Shown here piece after piece: positions 17,511 to 26,593 of a stretch of 64,000 nt of DNA; position 1 is the stretch's first letter, and the number at the start of each line of letters is the position of its first letter. The notes beneath the pieces were generated by a model. The model saw only the letters and a program-made list of their open reading frames with translations, was not told the DNA's origin and searched no databases. Source of the stretch: JACJXF01 sp964349045. Lineage in GTDB: Bacteria; Bacteroidota; Bacteroidia; Bacteroidales; GCA-2748055. The stretch is from NCBI GenBank assembly GCA_964349045.1, contig CAYGFI010000003.1, positions 1 through 64,000 on the forward strand, given 5' to 3'. A program made the translations under genes and the position numbers.

Positions 17511-19673
17511 ATGAAAAAGTATCATACCAATTACAACTCGTTTTTCAGGATAATTCTGGGCGTTGTTTTCATGCTGACTACTAACATTGTCCTTGCAAAG
17601 GATTTTTATGTTTCCCCACTAGGGGATGATGCAAATCCCGGGACAAAATTGTTACCTTTTAAAACACTGGAACATACAAAAAACAGTGTTCGTACCTGGA
17701 AAGAATTAAATGGAAGTGAAGATATCACCATCTGGCTTTCAGGAGGCGAATACAGGCTTTCCGAGACCCTTGTTTTTGGGCTGGAGGATGCTGCCAGTCA
17801 TGGGACGTCGATTACTTATGCAGCATTGCCAGGCAGCACACCGGTCATAAACAGCGATATTACAATTGCCGGATGGAAGAAGCTAAGTAAATTACCAAAA
17901 GAGATGCCGATTGTAGCCCGAGGGAAAATATGGGTGGCTTCTGTTCCAATTGCAGCAGCAAATTTAAAAACTGTATATAATGCACATGGGATGCTTCCCA
18001 GGGCAAGCACCAATGCCATTGCCCACCTGAGGGAATCTAAAAGCTGGAGAGGTGGAGCAGAAATGCATGAAATGCTTCCTTTTGAAAAGGGATCTACCAA
18101 AGCGTTATTCAATCCTCAGAATGTTGAAATCGTTGTGGTCCCGGCTGCTCCCTGGACCATGAATATCCTGCCCGTAAAATCAGTGGATCATGAAACAGGG
18201 ATGGTTTATTTGGGAGCTGCTTCCACCTATGCCCTTGCTGCTCCCCGCTTTTATATGGGGCCTGAAGCAATTTGGATTGAAAATACATTTGCCGGCCTGG
18301 ACGAAGCTGGTGAGTGGGTTTATGATGCTGATGAAGCTTTGCTTTATTACTGGCCGGAAGATGGAAAGAATCCAGGGGATGATATCGTGGTACCTCAACT
18401 CATAGAAATGGTTAGGATTGAGGGGCAGATAGATTATGACGAACCCTCTGACATTCCTGTAAAAGGATTGAATTTTAAAGGGATAACCTTTACTCACGGA
18501 AACCGCTTCGAATCGGCTGGACTTACCGGTATGGGTTTGCAGCACGACTGGGAACGCTTTGATGAATCCACTGCTTTGTTTCGGTTTCGAGGTGCAGAAA
18601 ACTGCAGTATTGAGAATTGTTTTTTCATTCAAAGCGGAGGGACTGCCATCCGACTGGATCTTTATGCACAAGGAATAAGGATCCACAATAATGAAATATC
18701 GGAACTTGGTGGTGGTGGCATACTGCTCGCAGGTTACGGTCCGGGTACAAAAGATGTGAATAAGAATAACGAGATAAGCAACAATTACATTCACCACACC
18801 GGCAGCTTGTGGTGGCATACCCTGGGCATCTGGGCATGGCAAAGCGGGCAAAATCTGATTAGTCATAATACCATTCATAATGTGCCTTATACAGCCATTG
18901 CAGTGACAGGACGTATAGGTTGGGACAGATCCGGATCAGCAGAATGTTCACGTACGGTTCGTTGGAATGAGACTGGCGATTTTACCGGGAAGGAATCATG
19001 GGAGGAGCGTGAACGCTTTCTTCACGGTCGCCAAAATATCATTGAAAATAATGACATACACCATGTTATGGATGTAATGCAGGATGGGAACGGTGTGTAT
19101 ATTTCAGGTGCAGGACACGGCAATGTTGTAAAGGGTAACTATATCCACGACACCCCTTCTATGGCTGCCGGGGAGGCGATTCGCTGCGATGACGACCAGC
19201 ATGAAACATTGATTGAGAATAATGTTGTTTTTCGTTATGGGACACACGGCATTGGCATTTGCTCCAAGGGGCGAAATCATATTTTCAATAACATTGTAGC
19301 ATGTCCTCCTCATCGTGTCAATCGTGGGATGCTTTCTTTGGAACCCACCAACAACATGATCAATGCAGGGTCAAGGATATACCAAAATATATTTTATGCC
19401 ATCCAGTCTGAACAGCCGTTTGTATTCAGACCGGGTATAGAAAGGGTTGTTGAAACGATTGAAATTGACCGAAACATCTATTTCAATGCTGCGGATCCAA
19501 ATGCAGCTAATGAATACCTGGAATGGGCCCGAAATAATAACAAAGAGAAAATGAGTATTCAGGCAGATCCGCTTTTTGTTAATATTGAGAACGGAAACTT
19601 CAATCTCTTACCGAATTCCCCTGCCATCCAATTAGGATTTCGGCCCTTTGTATTGGATGCAGGGAGAAAATAA
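17511..19673 (+). CDS. Right-handed beta-helix glycosidase, GH141-like
   Basis: A 720-residue exported protein with signal peptide (1-29, ending VLAKD). It starts with KDFYVSPLGDDANPGTKLLP, the usual opening of GH141-type and related parallel beta-helix enzymes. It continues with a discoidin-like insertion region (about 90-300), then rungs rich in Asn and His such as IHNNEISELGGGGILLAG, NNYIHHTGSLWWHTLG and IIENNDIHHVMD. The characterised GH141 member BT1002 is an alpha-L-fucosidase and another member is a xylanase. GH141 genes recur in fucoidan-degradation clusters, so a fucose-releasing or fucan-cutting role is plausible. It is flanked by sulfatases 26 and 23 bases away. I cannot distinguish GH141 with certainty from related unclassified beta-helix proteins. 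Confidence 0.7.
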   Translation: MKKYHTNYNSFFRIILGVVFMLTTNIVLAKDFYVSPLGDDANPGTKLLPFKTLEHTKNSVRTWKELNGSEDITIWLSGGEYRLSETLVFGLEDAASHGTSITYAALPGSTPVINSDITIAGWKKLSKLPKEMPIVARGKIWVASVPIAAANLKTVYNAHGMLPRASTNAIAHLRESKSWRGGAEMHEMLPFEKGSTKALFNPQNVEIVVVPAAPWTMNILPVKSVDHETGMVYLGAASTYALAAPRFYMGPEAIWIENTFAGLDEAGEWVYDADEALLYYWPEDGKNPGDDIVVPQLIEMVRIEGQIDYDEPSDIPVKGLNFKGITFTHGNRFESAGLTGMGLQHDWERFDESTALFRFRGAENCSIENCFFIQSGGTAIRLDLYAQGIRIHNNEISELGGGGILLAGYGPGTKDVNKNNEISNNYIHHTGSLWWHTLGIWAWQSGQNLISHNTIHNVPYTAIAVTGRIGWDRSGSAECSRTVRWNETGDFTGKESWEERERFLHGRQNIIENNDIHHVMDVMQDGNGVYISGAGHGNVVKGNYIHDTPSMAAGEAIRCDDDQHETLIENNVVFRYGTHGIGICSKGRNHIFNNIVACPPHRVNRGMLSLEPTNNMINAGSRIYQNIFYAIQSEQPFVFRPGIERVVETIEIDRNIYFNAADPNAANEYLEWARNNNKEKMSIQADPLFVNIENGNFNLLPNSPAIQLGFRPFVLDAGRK

Positions 19674-19696
19674 TTAAATTAAACAACTGTGTTATT

Positions 19697-21151
19697 ATGA
19701 GATCAAAACATTCTTTTCCAAAGACTGGCTATACGATTGAGCTCGCCATCGGTATATTATTATTTACCGGAACTTCTCCGGCAGATGCTGAAGATCGCAA
19801 TAATAACCCACCAAATATAATTTTTGTCTTTTGCGATGATCTGGGCTTTGGCGACCTGGGTTGCTACGGCAGCAGGATAACCAGAACGCCTGCCCTGGAC
19901 AATATGGCCAGGGAAGGATTGTTGTTCACCAATTTTTCGGTTGCATCTCCTGTATGTTCACCTTCCAGGGTGGGAGTTATGACAGGTCAATATCCTTCGA
20001 GGCTTAGCTTCCATGGCCACCTGGCGAGTCTTGAAGACAACCAGCAGCGAGGCATGCCGAATTATCTTGATCCGGATGTTGCAACACTTACAAAGTTGTT
20101 AAAATCGGCAGGTTATGTTACCGGGCATTTTGGCAAATGGCATATGGGAGGACCTCAGGATAAATCGGCACCTCCCCCTGAAGCTTATGGGATCGATATC
20201 AGTGGTACCGTACTTAGTAACGGCCCTCATTATAACAAGGAAGGTGACAGAAGGTCAGAATCTTCCATGAGGATCATGCAGCACACTCTGGATTTTATTG
20301 AATCTAATTCCGAAAAGCCATTCTTTATTAACTGTTGGCTGATAGATCCGCACTCAGTCCTTGCCCCCAGCGAGGAACAACTCGCCGAATATCCCGAACT
20401 CCAATCTACTACCAGAGGCTTTACCAGCGCTACTCAGGTTTATAATGCTGTTATAACAGATGTAGATAAACAAATTGGTAAACTGCTTAATAAGCTCGAC
20501 CAGTTGGGTCTAAGTGAAAATACCCTGGTAATTTTTTCAAGCGATAATGGTCCGGCTCCGATTTGGGGGAATGATACCAACCACAGTGGAACAGGAAGTG
20601 TTGGTCCGCTTCGTGGTTGCAAGGCCAGCCTCTACGAAGGCGGCATTCGTGTACCCTTTATTGTCCGTTGGCCCGGACATACACCTGCCGGTAAGGTTGA
20701 CGATAATACGATCATATCCGGTGTGGATCTGTTGCCAACATTCTGCAGTCTTGCAGGTATAAAAGTTAGCGGGAAGATGAAGCTGGATGGCCTGGATATG
20801 TCACAGGCCTTGCTGGGTAAACCAACAAAACGAACAAAGCCATTGATGTGGGAGTATCGCTATAGCCCCTGGGGCCGACATATCCAAAAAAGTCCGGCAC
20901 TTGCAATGCTTGACGGTGACTGGAAACTGCTAATAAATCCTGACGGCAGCAGGAAGGAACTTTATAATCTGAAAGAAAATCCGTGTGAAGTAGATAATCT
21001 GGCCAATGAATATCCGGTAATAGCTGAACAAATGAGCAAGCAGCTTCTGGACTGGCATTTATCGCTTCCTGGTATTGAATTTATGCCTGATCATCCAGGT
21101 TCTTTTGAATACCCCTGGCCAGAAGATAATATGTCTTTGAAGGGTGAATAA
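19697..21151 (+). CDS. S1-family sulfatase, CSPSR type
   Basis: A 484-residue exported sulfatase. The N-terminal signal peptide (about 1-30) is followed by PNIIFVFCDDLGFGDLGCYG. The catalytic Cys87 is in CSPSRVGVMTGQYPSR, with GKWHMGGP and a SSDNGPAP metal site after it. LRGCKASLYEGGIRVPFIV and the closing LDWHLSLPGIEF are typical of N-acetylgalactosamine-6-sulfatase-like S1 enzymes. It shares this plan with the sulfatases at 10883 and 61004. It is the last gene of the plus-strand run from 5964. The long spacer that follows contains a paired hairpin, which may end transcription. Confidence 0.92.
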   Translation: MRSKHSFPKTGYTIELAIGILLFTGTSPADAEDRNNNPPNIIFVFCDDLGFGDLGCYGSRITRTPALDNMAREGLLFTNFSVASPVCSPSRVGVMTGQYPSRLSFHGHLASLEDNQQRGMPNYLDPDVATLTKLLKSAGYVTGHFGKWHMGGPQDKSAPPPEAYGIDISGTVLSNGPHYNKEGDRRSESSMRIMQHTLDFIESNSEKPFFINCWLIDPHSVLAPSEEQLAEYPELQSTTRGFTSATQVYNAVITDVDKQIGKLLNKLDQLGLSENTLVIFSSDNGPAPIWGNDTNHSGTGSVGPLRGCKASLYEGGIRVPFIVRWPGHTPAGKVDDNTIISGVDLLPTFCSLAGIKVSGKMKLDGLDMSQALLGKPTKRTKPLMWEYRYSPWGRHIQKSPALAMLDGDWKLLINPDGSRKELYNLKENPCEVDNLANEYPVIAEQMSKQLLDWHLSLPGIEFMPDHPGSFEYPWPEDNMSLKGE

Positions 21152-21833
21152 TAAATTTTGATTGGTGCAAATTCCAGGGATATAAAACTTAAGAAGTCAC
21201 TGAAGTTACATTTATTGAATGAGGTCTTCGTGATGTTGGCAAGCCTTTGGCGGCCCTTGGGAGGACTCAAACTATAATAAGCGGGGTTCCACCCCCGGAA
21301 TTAGTGGCCTGTGAAGGATCGACCCCCGAGGGAGTCGCACTAAATTCTATTAATTAGAAAAAAAATATTCCTGAAAAACGATATTCTCCTTTCTCAACAC
21401 ATTAACAGGTAGTTCTAATTTTAAACTAAATCATCAAAAAATGACTACCTACACAAAAATCCTTTACCAGAGTGCATGCTGTAAATATAAGGAGGATTGA
21501 AATACGCTTTACTTCGAAATATATATTCATTGAGATGTGATTTAGCTTGTATTCCTGAATATGTAATCACTATTCAATATTTGCTATATATAATTGGACC
21601 AATATATTGCATATCATACGAATCTTAACGCTAATTCCGATCATAATTTTGTTGAGATAAAGCACAGGGAACATCTTAACACCTATGCGTAATTTAAGCA
21701 AGTAAATGAATGATTTGAGTACCTCAAACACTCAGATTTAATCGATATTTACAGTTGGTTTATAAATGCACTGTCACCTCAAATTATCCTGGCAAGCACT
21801 TTTTTTAATATGAGAAGAAAAAATAGAAAACCA
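21152..21833. other. Long spacer holding one paired-hairpin repeat
   Basis: No credible gene is seen in these 680 bases on either strand. The only structured part is the repeat at 21281-21340. The rest is A+T-rich with many stops, and probably contains the promoter of the damaged sulfatase at 21834, but no clean TAnnTTTG box stood out. Confidence 0.6.
21281..21340. repeat. Paired-hairpin repeat, copy 1
   Basis: GCGGGGTTCCACCCCCGGAA (21281-21300) can fold as a GGGG/CCCC hairpin and is followed by a second GC-rich segment (GATCGACCCCCGAGGGAGTC). The same two-part unit, with sequence changes, occurs at 28545-28603. It lies downstream of a sulfatase gene and may act as a transcription end or RNA-stability element. 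Confidence 0.6.
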
Positions 21834-22845
21834 TGCATAAATTAAAAATCAACATTATCCTGGCTAATCTTTTGACTGCAATAATTTCAGGCTACGGTCA
21901 GGAAATAAAAGCTGACAGACCAAACATTATTGTTTTTCTCGCCGATGATATGGGCTGGGGTGATTCCGGATGCTACGGAAATGAAAAGATACAGTACCCG
22001 TGGGTGAGGTGAATGCATACTCCGCCCCATTCGTGGCAAGGGAAGCGATCCATTGGCTAAAGGACATTCATGATCCGAAAAAGCCATTTGTACTCTCGAT
22101 ATGGGTGCATGAACCACATGCGCCTATCGCAACAGATGATCCTTTTTTAGAGCCCTACGGAAAAGATGTAAATGCCATGTACATGGGAAATATTACACAG
22201 CTGGACTTTGCATTGGGTCAGGTTATGGATGCCCTTGATGAACAGGGTTTGACAGAAAATACATTGTTCATCTTTACCTCAGATAATGGCCCTGAAGGAA
22301 AGGGTGGTATTAAGGGTGGATCTACAGGTGGGCTAAGAGGCCGCAAGCGCGACGATTTCGAGGGTGGCATTCGTGTTCCGGGAATCGTTCGCTGGCCGGG
22401 ACATATTCAGCCGGGGACCGTAAGTGATATTCCAATAATAGGTTCCGATATTTTTGCTACAGCCCTGGATGTTGCAGGAGTTCATCTTCCAACTGACCGT
22501 AAGATTGATGGTGTAAGCATGTTGCCTGCCTTTGACGGAAAGCCTTTAGTACGTGATATCCCCATGTTTTGGCGAACACATGTCTCATTACCAGACAGCC
22601 GTGTTGCTATACGCATAGGAAACTGGAAGATGGTCGGCAATGAAACCATGGACGTGCTCCTGTTATTTAATGTTGTTGATGATCCGGCAGAAACAAAAAA
22701 TCTTGCTGAAACATTCCCTGAAAAATATTATGAAATAAAACAAAAGCTATTTGAGGTTTGGGATGATATCCAGGCTGAAGGACCTGGTGAGTGGTGGCTT
22801 GACCCTAATAATCCTATAAGGAAGGGATATAAATTAGCATATTAA
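21834..22845 (+). pseudogene. S1-family sulfatase with deleted catalytic core
   Basis: The ATG at 21834 opens a normal exported sulfatase start: a signal peptide, then RPNIIVFLADDMGWGDSGCYG and NEKIQYP. At about 21999 the sequence jumps to a part that belongs 100 or more residues later (VGEVNAYSAPFVAREAIHWL) and the frame changes, so the first frame stops at 22012-22014. The second frame runs to 22845 with HEPHAPI, TSDNGPEG, GLRGRKRDDFEGGIRVPG and a normal C-terminus. The formylglycine CxPSR motif and the GKWH region are missing altogether, so this cannot be an active sulfatase even if the rear part is translated from the GTG at 22000. A clean internal deletion. Confidence 0.88.
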
Positions 22846-23192
22846 TAAACCCGGATGATAATAATAAAGAAAAAATGAAACCCACATGTTTCGTGAAACA
22901 CAAACACAAATGAACCGAGTTTACGAGCTTCGCAACCGCTATAGCTTTATGCGAACGCGGTCGGCGAAGCTAAACACAAATGAACATATTTCATTAAAAC
23001 ATGTGGGTTTACTTGCAGTGAGCCCTTCGGGGTTCATATGACCTTTGAAATTAAATTATATATAGATGAAGCTACACATGAATAGCATACTTTTTCTCTT
23101 TTTAAGTGATTTGAGCAACACTTTGGTCGATTTAAGATTCCTTTTTCAAGAATTATTATAGATTTTTGGTATTCAATTAAAATTAGTAATGC
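22846..23192. other. Spacer occupied mostly by structured repeat copy A
   Basis: Apart from the repeat at 22875-23070, the spacer is A+T-rich leader DNA (23071-23192) in front of the propeller gene. No gene is seen. Confidence 0.6.
22875..23070 (+). repeat. Interspersed structured repeat, copy A
   Basis: The unit is bounded by inverted arms GAAACCCACATGTTT (from 22877) and AACATGTGGGTTT (to 23010). Inside is a long hairpin at 22927-22970: GCTTCGC and AACCGC pair with GCGGT and GCGAAGC. After the right arm comes a six-base-pair stem with a TTCG loop (GAGCCCTTCGGGGTTC, 23020-23035), then CATATGACC and a TTATATA..GATGAA tail. Copies B (34707) and C (53085) have the same order, and a piece occurs at 60683. 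The hairpin stem is retained in all three longer copies. It ends about 120 bases before the next gene start. Confidence 0.8.
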
Positions 23193-24236
23193 ATGAAACA
23201 AATTATTAGACTGATTCGCATTTTCAGTATTTTTATCTTATCAATTTCATGTAAACAAGACCAATCGATCAAAGAGTCTTCTTTTTGCAAGTCCCAGGTA
23301 ACTGGTCAATACGTTCTGGATGCAAATGAAGGATGGTGGCACTGGTGTATGGCTCCGATTTACGACGAAAATGGTAAGCTGCATGTCTTTATGTCTGCAA
23401 TTCCAAATAGTGGCAACTGGTCAAGGGACAGTAAAATTGTACATTATACTGCCGATAAGCCAGAAGGTCCTTATGTCTTTGTTGACACCACATTTTCGAG
23501 TAATACAGCAGCATATCATAACCCACAGGTATCGAAAGTGGGTGACACCTATGTGCTTGTGTATCTCTTGAAAAACAATATGGTTCCAAATAGCAAACAG
23601 GAAGTCGGCATCGCAACTACAAAAACATTGGAAGGACCTTGGGTGGAAAGCCCCTATAATCCAATTATTCGCGCTGAGGGGAAAATGAATGGCTACGAGA
23701 TCAATCATGCTTCTAACCCCACATTTCTGGTAGCTGAGAATGGCAAATACAGAATTTATTTTAAATCGATGACTGACCAATATAAGCCAAAGGCCTATCG
23801 CGAAATATCTCTGGCAATGAGCGATAATATCGAAGGCCCTTATGAAAATTATGCTAACAACCCTTTGATCTCTTATGCCGATTCTTCCATTGACATTGAA
23901 GATCCCTGTGCATTTTATTACAAAGGAATGTACTATATGATTGTGGAAGACCGAACTGGTGTCAAGGATATGCTTGAAGGTGTCCCCATGAAAGACAGAA
24001 ATACAAAAGCCGGAGGCTGGCGACCGGGTCTGATATACACTTCCAGAGATGGAATTGATTGGGGAAGACCTGAAATAGGTTATCAAACCAATACATTCTT
24101 TTTTAAGGATAAACTTGCCCGTACCGAACGACCACATATTTTATGGAAAAATGGAGAGCCTGAATGTCTTTTCCTTGCTTGTCATGACGAATATCCAAGT
24201 GCCGGCTTTTTTGTAAGAATAGAGGGCTGGAAATAA
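23193..24236 (+). CDS. GH43/GH117-fold beta-propeller glycosidase-like lipoprotein
   Basis: A 347-residue protein with a lipoprotein signal (Cys20 in LSISC) followed by a five-bladed propeller. Repeated blade-type segments are seen: PIYDENGKLHVFMS, VGDTYVLVYLL, NPTFLVAENGKYRIYFKS, DPCAFYYKGMYYMIVED and RPHILWKNGEPECLF. This layout fits the GH43/GH117-type superfamily, members of which cleave terminal sugars, but the exact family and the catalytic acids cannot be fixed by eye. A truncated relative lies at 276-610 and a more distant one at 59221. It is the first gene of a run with a GHL15-like protein and a GH29, spaced by 21 bases and then an overlap, which suggests one operon. Structured repeat copy A lies in its 5' region. 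Confidence 0.75.
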   Translation: MKQIIRLIRIFSIFILSISCKQDQSIKESSFCKSQVTGQYVLDANEGWWHWCMAPIYDENGKLHVFMSAIPNSGNWSRDSKIVHYTADKPEGPYVFVDTTFSSNTAAYHNPQVSKVGDTYVLVYLLKNNMVPNSKQEVGIATTKTLEGPWVESPYNPIIRAEGKMNGYEINHASNPTFLVAENGKYRIYFKSMTDQYKPKAYREISLAMSDNIEGPYENYANNPLISYADSSIDIEDPCAFYYKGMYYMIVEDRTGVKDMLEGVPMKDRNTKAGGWRPGLIYTSRDGIDWGRPEIGYQTNTFFFKDKLARTERPHILWKNGEPECLFLACHDEYPSAGFFVRIEGWK

Positions 24237-24257
24237 ACTAATCTTAAAACCAGAAAT

Positions 24258-25430
24258 ATGAAAAATCTGTTGCTACTATCAGTTTTAATCCCACTCTGTT
24301 TCAGCTGTCAGGATAAAAAAGTTCATGAGAATACCAATTATCCCGAATTCAGCTGGGATCATGTCCCCCTCTATATGCATATGAGAAAATCTGAGGCATT
24401 CAACCAGGAAGAATTGCAATACCTTGCTACTTTTCCAATTATCACCCTGGAGAAAACGACCGGATCAGCAACTTATGGGTCCACTGAAAAAGGTTCATTG
24501 GAAGCTGCAAAAGGAATCAAAAATATCAATCCTAATGCAAAAGTGCTCTATTACCGCAATATCATAGTTCATTATGGGGGTTACGATAGCAATGGTTCTA
24601 TTGATAAAATTGACCATCCCTTCTTGACGAATTCAGTTGGAGAAAGCAAATTAGTCCATGACGGGAAACGCGAAGCTTATGATCTCACAAATCCGGCATT
24701 GCGCAAATGGTGGGTGGACCACTGCGTGGAAATGGCTGCGAATGATCAGATCGATGGAATTTTTATCGATGGCAATATCAAAGCACTGGAGCCGGAATTC
24801 CTGGGCAAGGAAATTGGCACTGAAAAGAAGTTGGAAGTTGTGGCTGCGTATATTCAAACCATGAAAGAATTGGACGAGAGAATTGGAGATGATAAACTCC
24901 TGATAGCCAACCTGATTCGGGCAAGACTTACAAATTCAGGTCTGGATTATCTTGATTATGTAGATGGATCATATATTGAAGGTTTTGAAATTGAGGCCAA
25001 TGGATATAAACGTTTGGAGTATATTACCAAGGGGATCGATGCAATTCAACAGGCTGCCAGGAAGGGCAAAATCATTTGTTTTACTATGGGACTGGGCAAA
25101 GCAAAGAAGACAGGAATTGGGATCGACGATACCCGGATGAAGGCTGAGGCAGAACTGGTACAAGACCGCCTTACCTACAGCTTATCCGTATTTCTGATAT
25201 GTGCAGAGAAGTATAGCTATTTCTTTGCCAGTGATGGATATAGTGCCAATGGAAATGATAGTTCCGTCTGGCTTAAACTATTCCCCGAATATAAAAAACC
25301 TCTTGGACCTCCCTTAGGCCCTGCAAAGAAGGAAGACAACATCTATACACGAGAATTTGAACATGTTTCCGTATGGCTGGACATTGAACATGAGCAAGCC
25401 AAAATTATATGGGACTCTGACAATAAGTGA
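24258..25430 (+). CDS. Putative TIM-barrel glycoside hydrolase (GHL15-like), lipoprotein
   Basis: A 390-residue lipoprotein (Cys17 in LCFSC). The remainder reads as a beta/alpha barrel: FPIITLEKTTG, NPNAKVLYYRN, LTNPALRKWWVDHCVEMA and DGIFIDGNIKALEPE, with Asp residues on strands as in retaining-type barrels. It resembles the hypothetical glycosyl hydrolase 15 (GHL15) group, whose activity is not established to my knowledge. It ends by overlapping the GTG/TGA region of the GH29 gene, so the two are translated together. Shared operon context suggests action on the same fucose-rich glycan. The assignment to a barrel hydrolase is fairly safe, the activity is unknown. Confidence 0.6.
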   Translation: MKNLLLLSVLIPLCFSCQDKKVHENTNYPEFSWDHVPLYMHMRKSEAFNQEELQYLATFPIITLEKTTGSATYGSTEKGSLEAAKGIKNINPNAKVLYYRNIIVHYGGYDSNGSIDKIDHPFLTNSVGESKLVHDGKREAYDLTNPALRKWWVDHCVEMAANDQIDGIFIDGNIKALEPEFLGKEIGTEKKLEVVAAYIQTMKELDERIGDDKLLIANLIRARLTNSGLDYLDYVDGSYIEGFEIEANGYKRLEYITKGIDAIQQAARKGKIICFTMGLGKAKKTGIGIDDTRMKAEAELVQDRLTYSLSVFLICAEKYSYFFASDGYSANGNDSSVWLKLFPEYKKPLGPPLGPAKKEDNIYTREFEHVSVWLDIEHEQAKIIWDSDNK

Positions 25431-25450
25431 AAAATGAAAATCCTTCAAAA

Positions 25451-26593
25451 ATGGATAGACGAAAGATACTAAAAACAAGTGCAGCACTCTCCGGCGCTGC
25501 GCTGCTTGGCCCCTTTGCCTTCGAAAATGCTGTCTACGCAAATTCAAAACCCAAAATCCCTCCCTATCTCAAAGGATATGAAAAACTCTATGCCCAGGAT
25601 CCGCGCAAAGCAGCACTTCAATACTTCAGAGAGGCTAAATTCGGACTTTTCATCCACTATGGACTATTCAGTTTGCTTGAAGGCTACTGGCAGGGTGAAC
25701 ATTCAAAATCGGCAGAATGGGTGCAATTCAGAGGGAAAATTAGAGTGAATGAATACGAAAAGCTGGCAGCAAAATTCACAGCTGACAAATTTGATGCAGA
25801 CATCATTACAGATATGGTTCTGGGCGCAGGGATGAAGTACATCAACCTCACTACCAGGCACCACGATAGCTTCTGCCTCTTCGATTCAAAATATACAGAA
25901 TTCAAGAGTACAAACACCCCGGCAAAACGGGACCTGGTTGCTGAACTCTCTGAGCAATGCCAGAAAAAGGGCTTGGGATTTTACCTCTACTACTCTCATG
26001 GCCGTGACTGGCGTCATCCGCATGCTCCCAATAATAAAGATTGGGGTGGCAGTGCAAGACCGGCATACGATCCTCCCGAGGAGAGCTATGCTTATGGAGA
26101 AGACCATCATCTTCAGCTATATTTGGAATTCATGAAAAACCAGATCACTGAACTCCTTTCGAATTATGGCCCCATTGGAGCTATATGGTTGGATGGAATT
26201 GGGACACCAAATTCACGCCCGGAAAAGATCAGTGAGTTCAAGGCACAGGAACTCTACGATCATATTCACTCGCTTCAACCGCAGGTGCTGGTATCATACA
26301 AACAGGGCTTATTGGGAACTGAAGATTTCAAAGCTCCGGAACGGCATTTCACAGGAACATCAGAAGTGCCTTTAGAATTATGTGATACCCTGCAGCCCAC
26401 TTCCTGGGGCAACGACCGCCTGAATGACAAAGCGCATAAATCGGCCGGACAAGTGATGGAAATGCTTAAAAAGGCTGATGCTGTTCAGGCAAATCTACTT
26501 TTAAATACAGGTCCCTTACCAGACGGTTCTATTCATCCTGATGATGTAAAGACTTTAAATGAAGTAGGAAAGCGTTTAAAAAATAGCCTCTGA
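25451..26593 (+). CDS. GH29 alpha-L-fucosidase with Tat-type signal
   Basis: A fucosidase of 380 residues when started at the ATG at 25451. That start is preferred because MDRRKILKTSAALSGAALLG is a complete twin-arginine type signal; a GTG at 25427 would add eight residues and overlap the previous gene. The barrel shows KFGLFIHYGLFS, TTRHHDSFCLFDSK, and the likely nucleophile D248 in GAIWLDGIG. It ends with QANLLLNTGPLPDGSIHPDD. It is much shorter than the GH29 at 5964 and lacks the beta-rich C-terminal part. Tat export implies folding, possibly with a cofactor, before crossing the inner membrane. The stop is followed at once by the ATG of the double esterase gene. Confidence 0.9.
   Translation: MDRRKILKTSAALSGAALLGPFAFENAVYANSKPKIPPYLKGYEKLYAQDPRKAALQYFREAKFGLFIHYGLFSLLEGYWQGEHSKSAEWVQFRGKIRVNEYEKLAAKFTADKFDADIITDMVLGAGMKYINLTTRHHDSFCLFDSKYTEFKSTNTPAKRDLVAELSEQCQKKGLGFYLYYSHGRDWRHPHAPNNKDWGGSARPAYDPPEESYAYGEDHHLQLYLEFMKNQITELLSNYGPIGAIWLDGIGTPNSRPEKISEFKAQELYDHIHSLQPQVLVSYKQGLLGTEDFKAPERHFTGTSEVPLELCDTLQPTSWGNDRLNDKAHKSAGQVMEMLKKADAVQANLLLNTGPLPDGSIHPDDVKTLNEVGKRLKNSL

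Noticed and set aside
18180..18878. Minus-strand frame of 232 residues inside the GH141-like gene
   Set aside because: Shadow frame; the plus strand has clear beta-helix repeats and no sign of a second gene.
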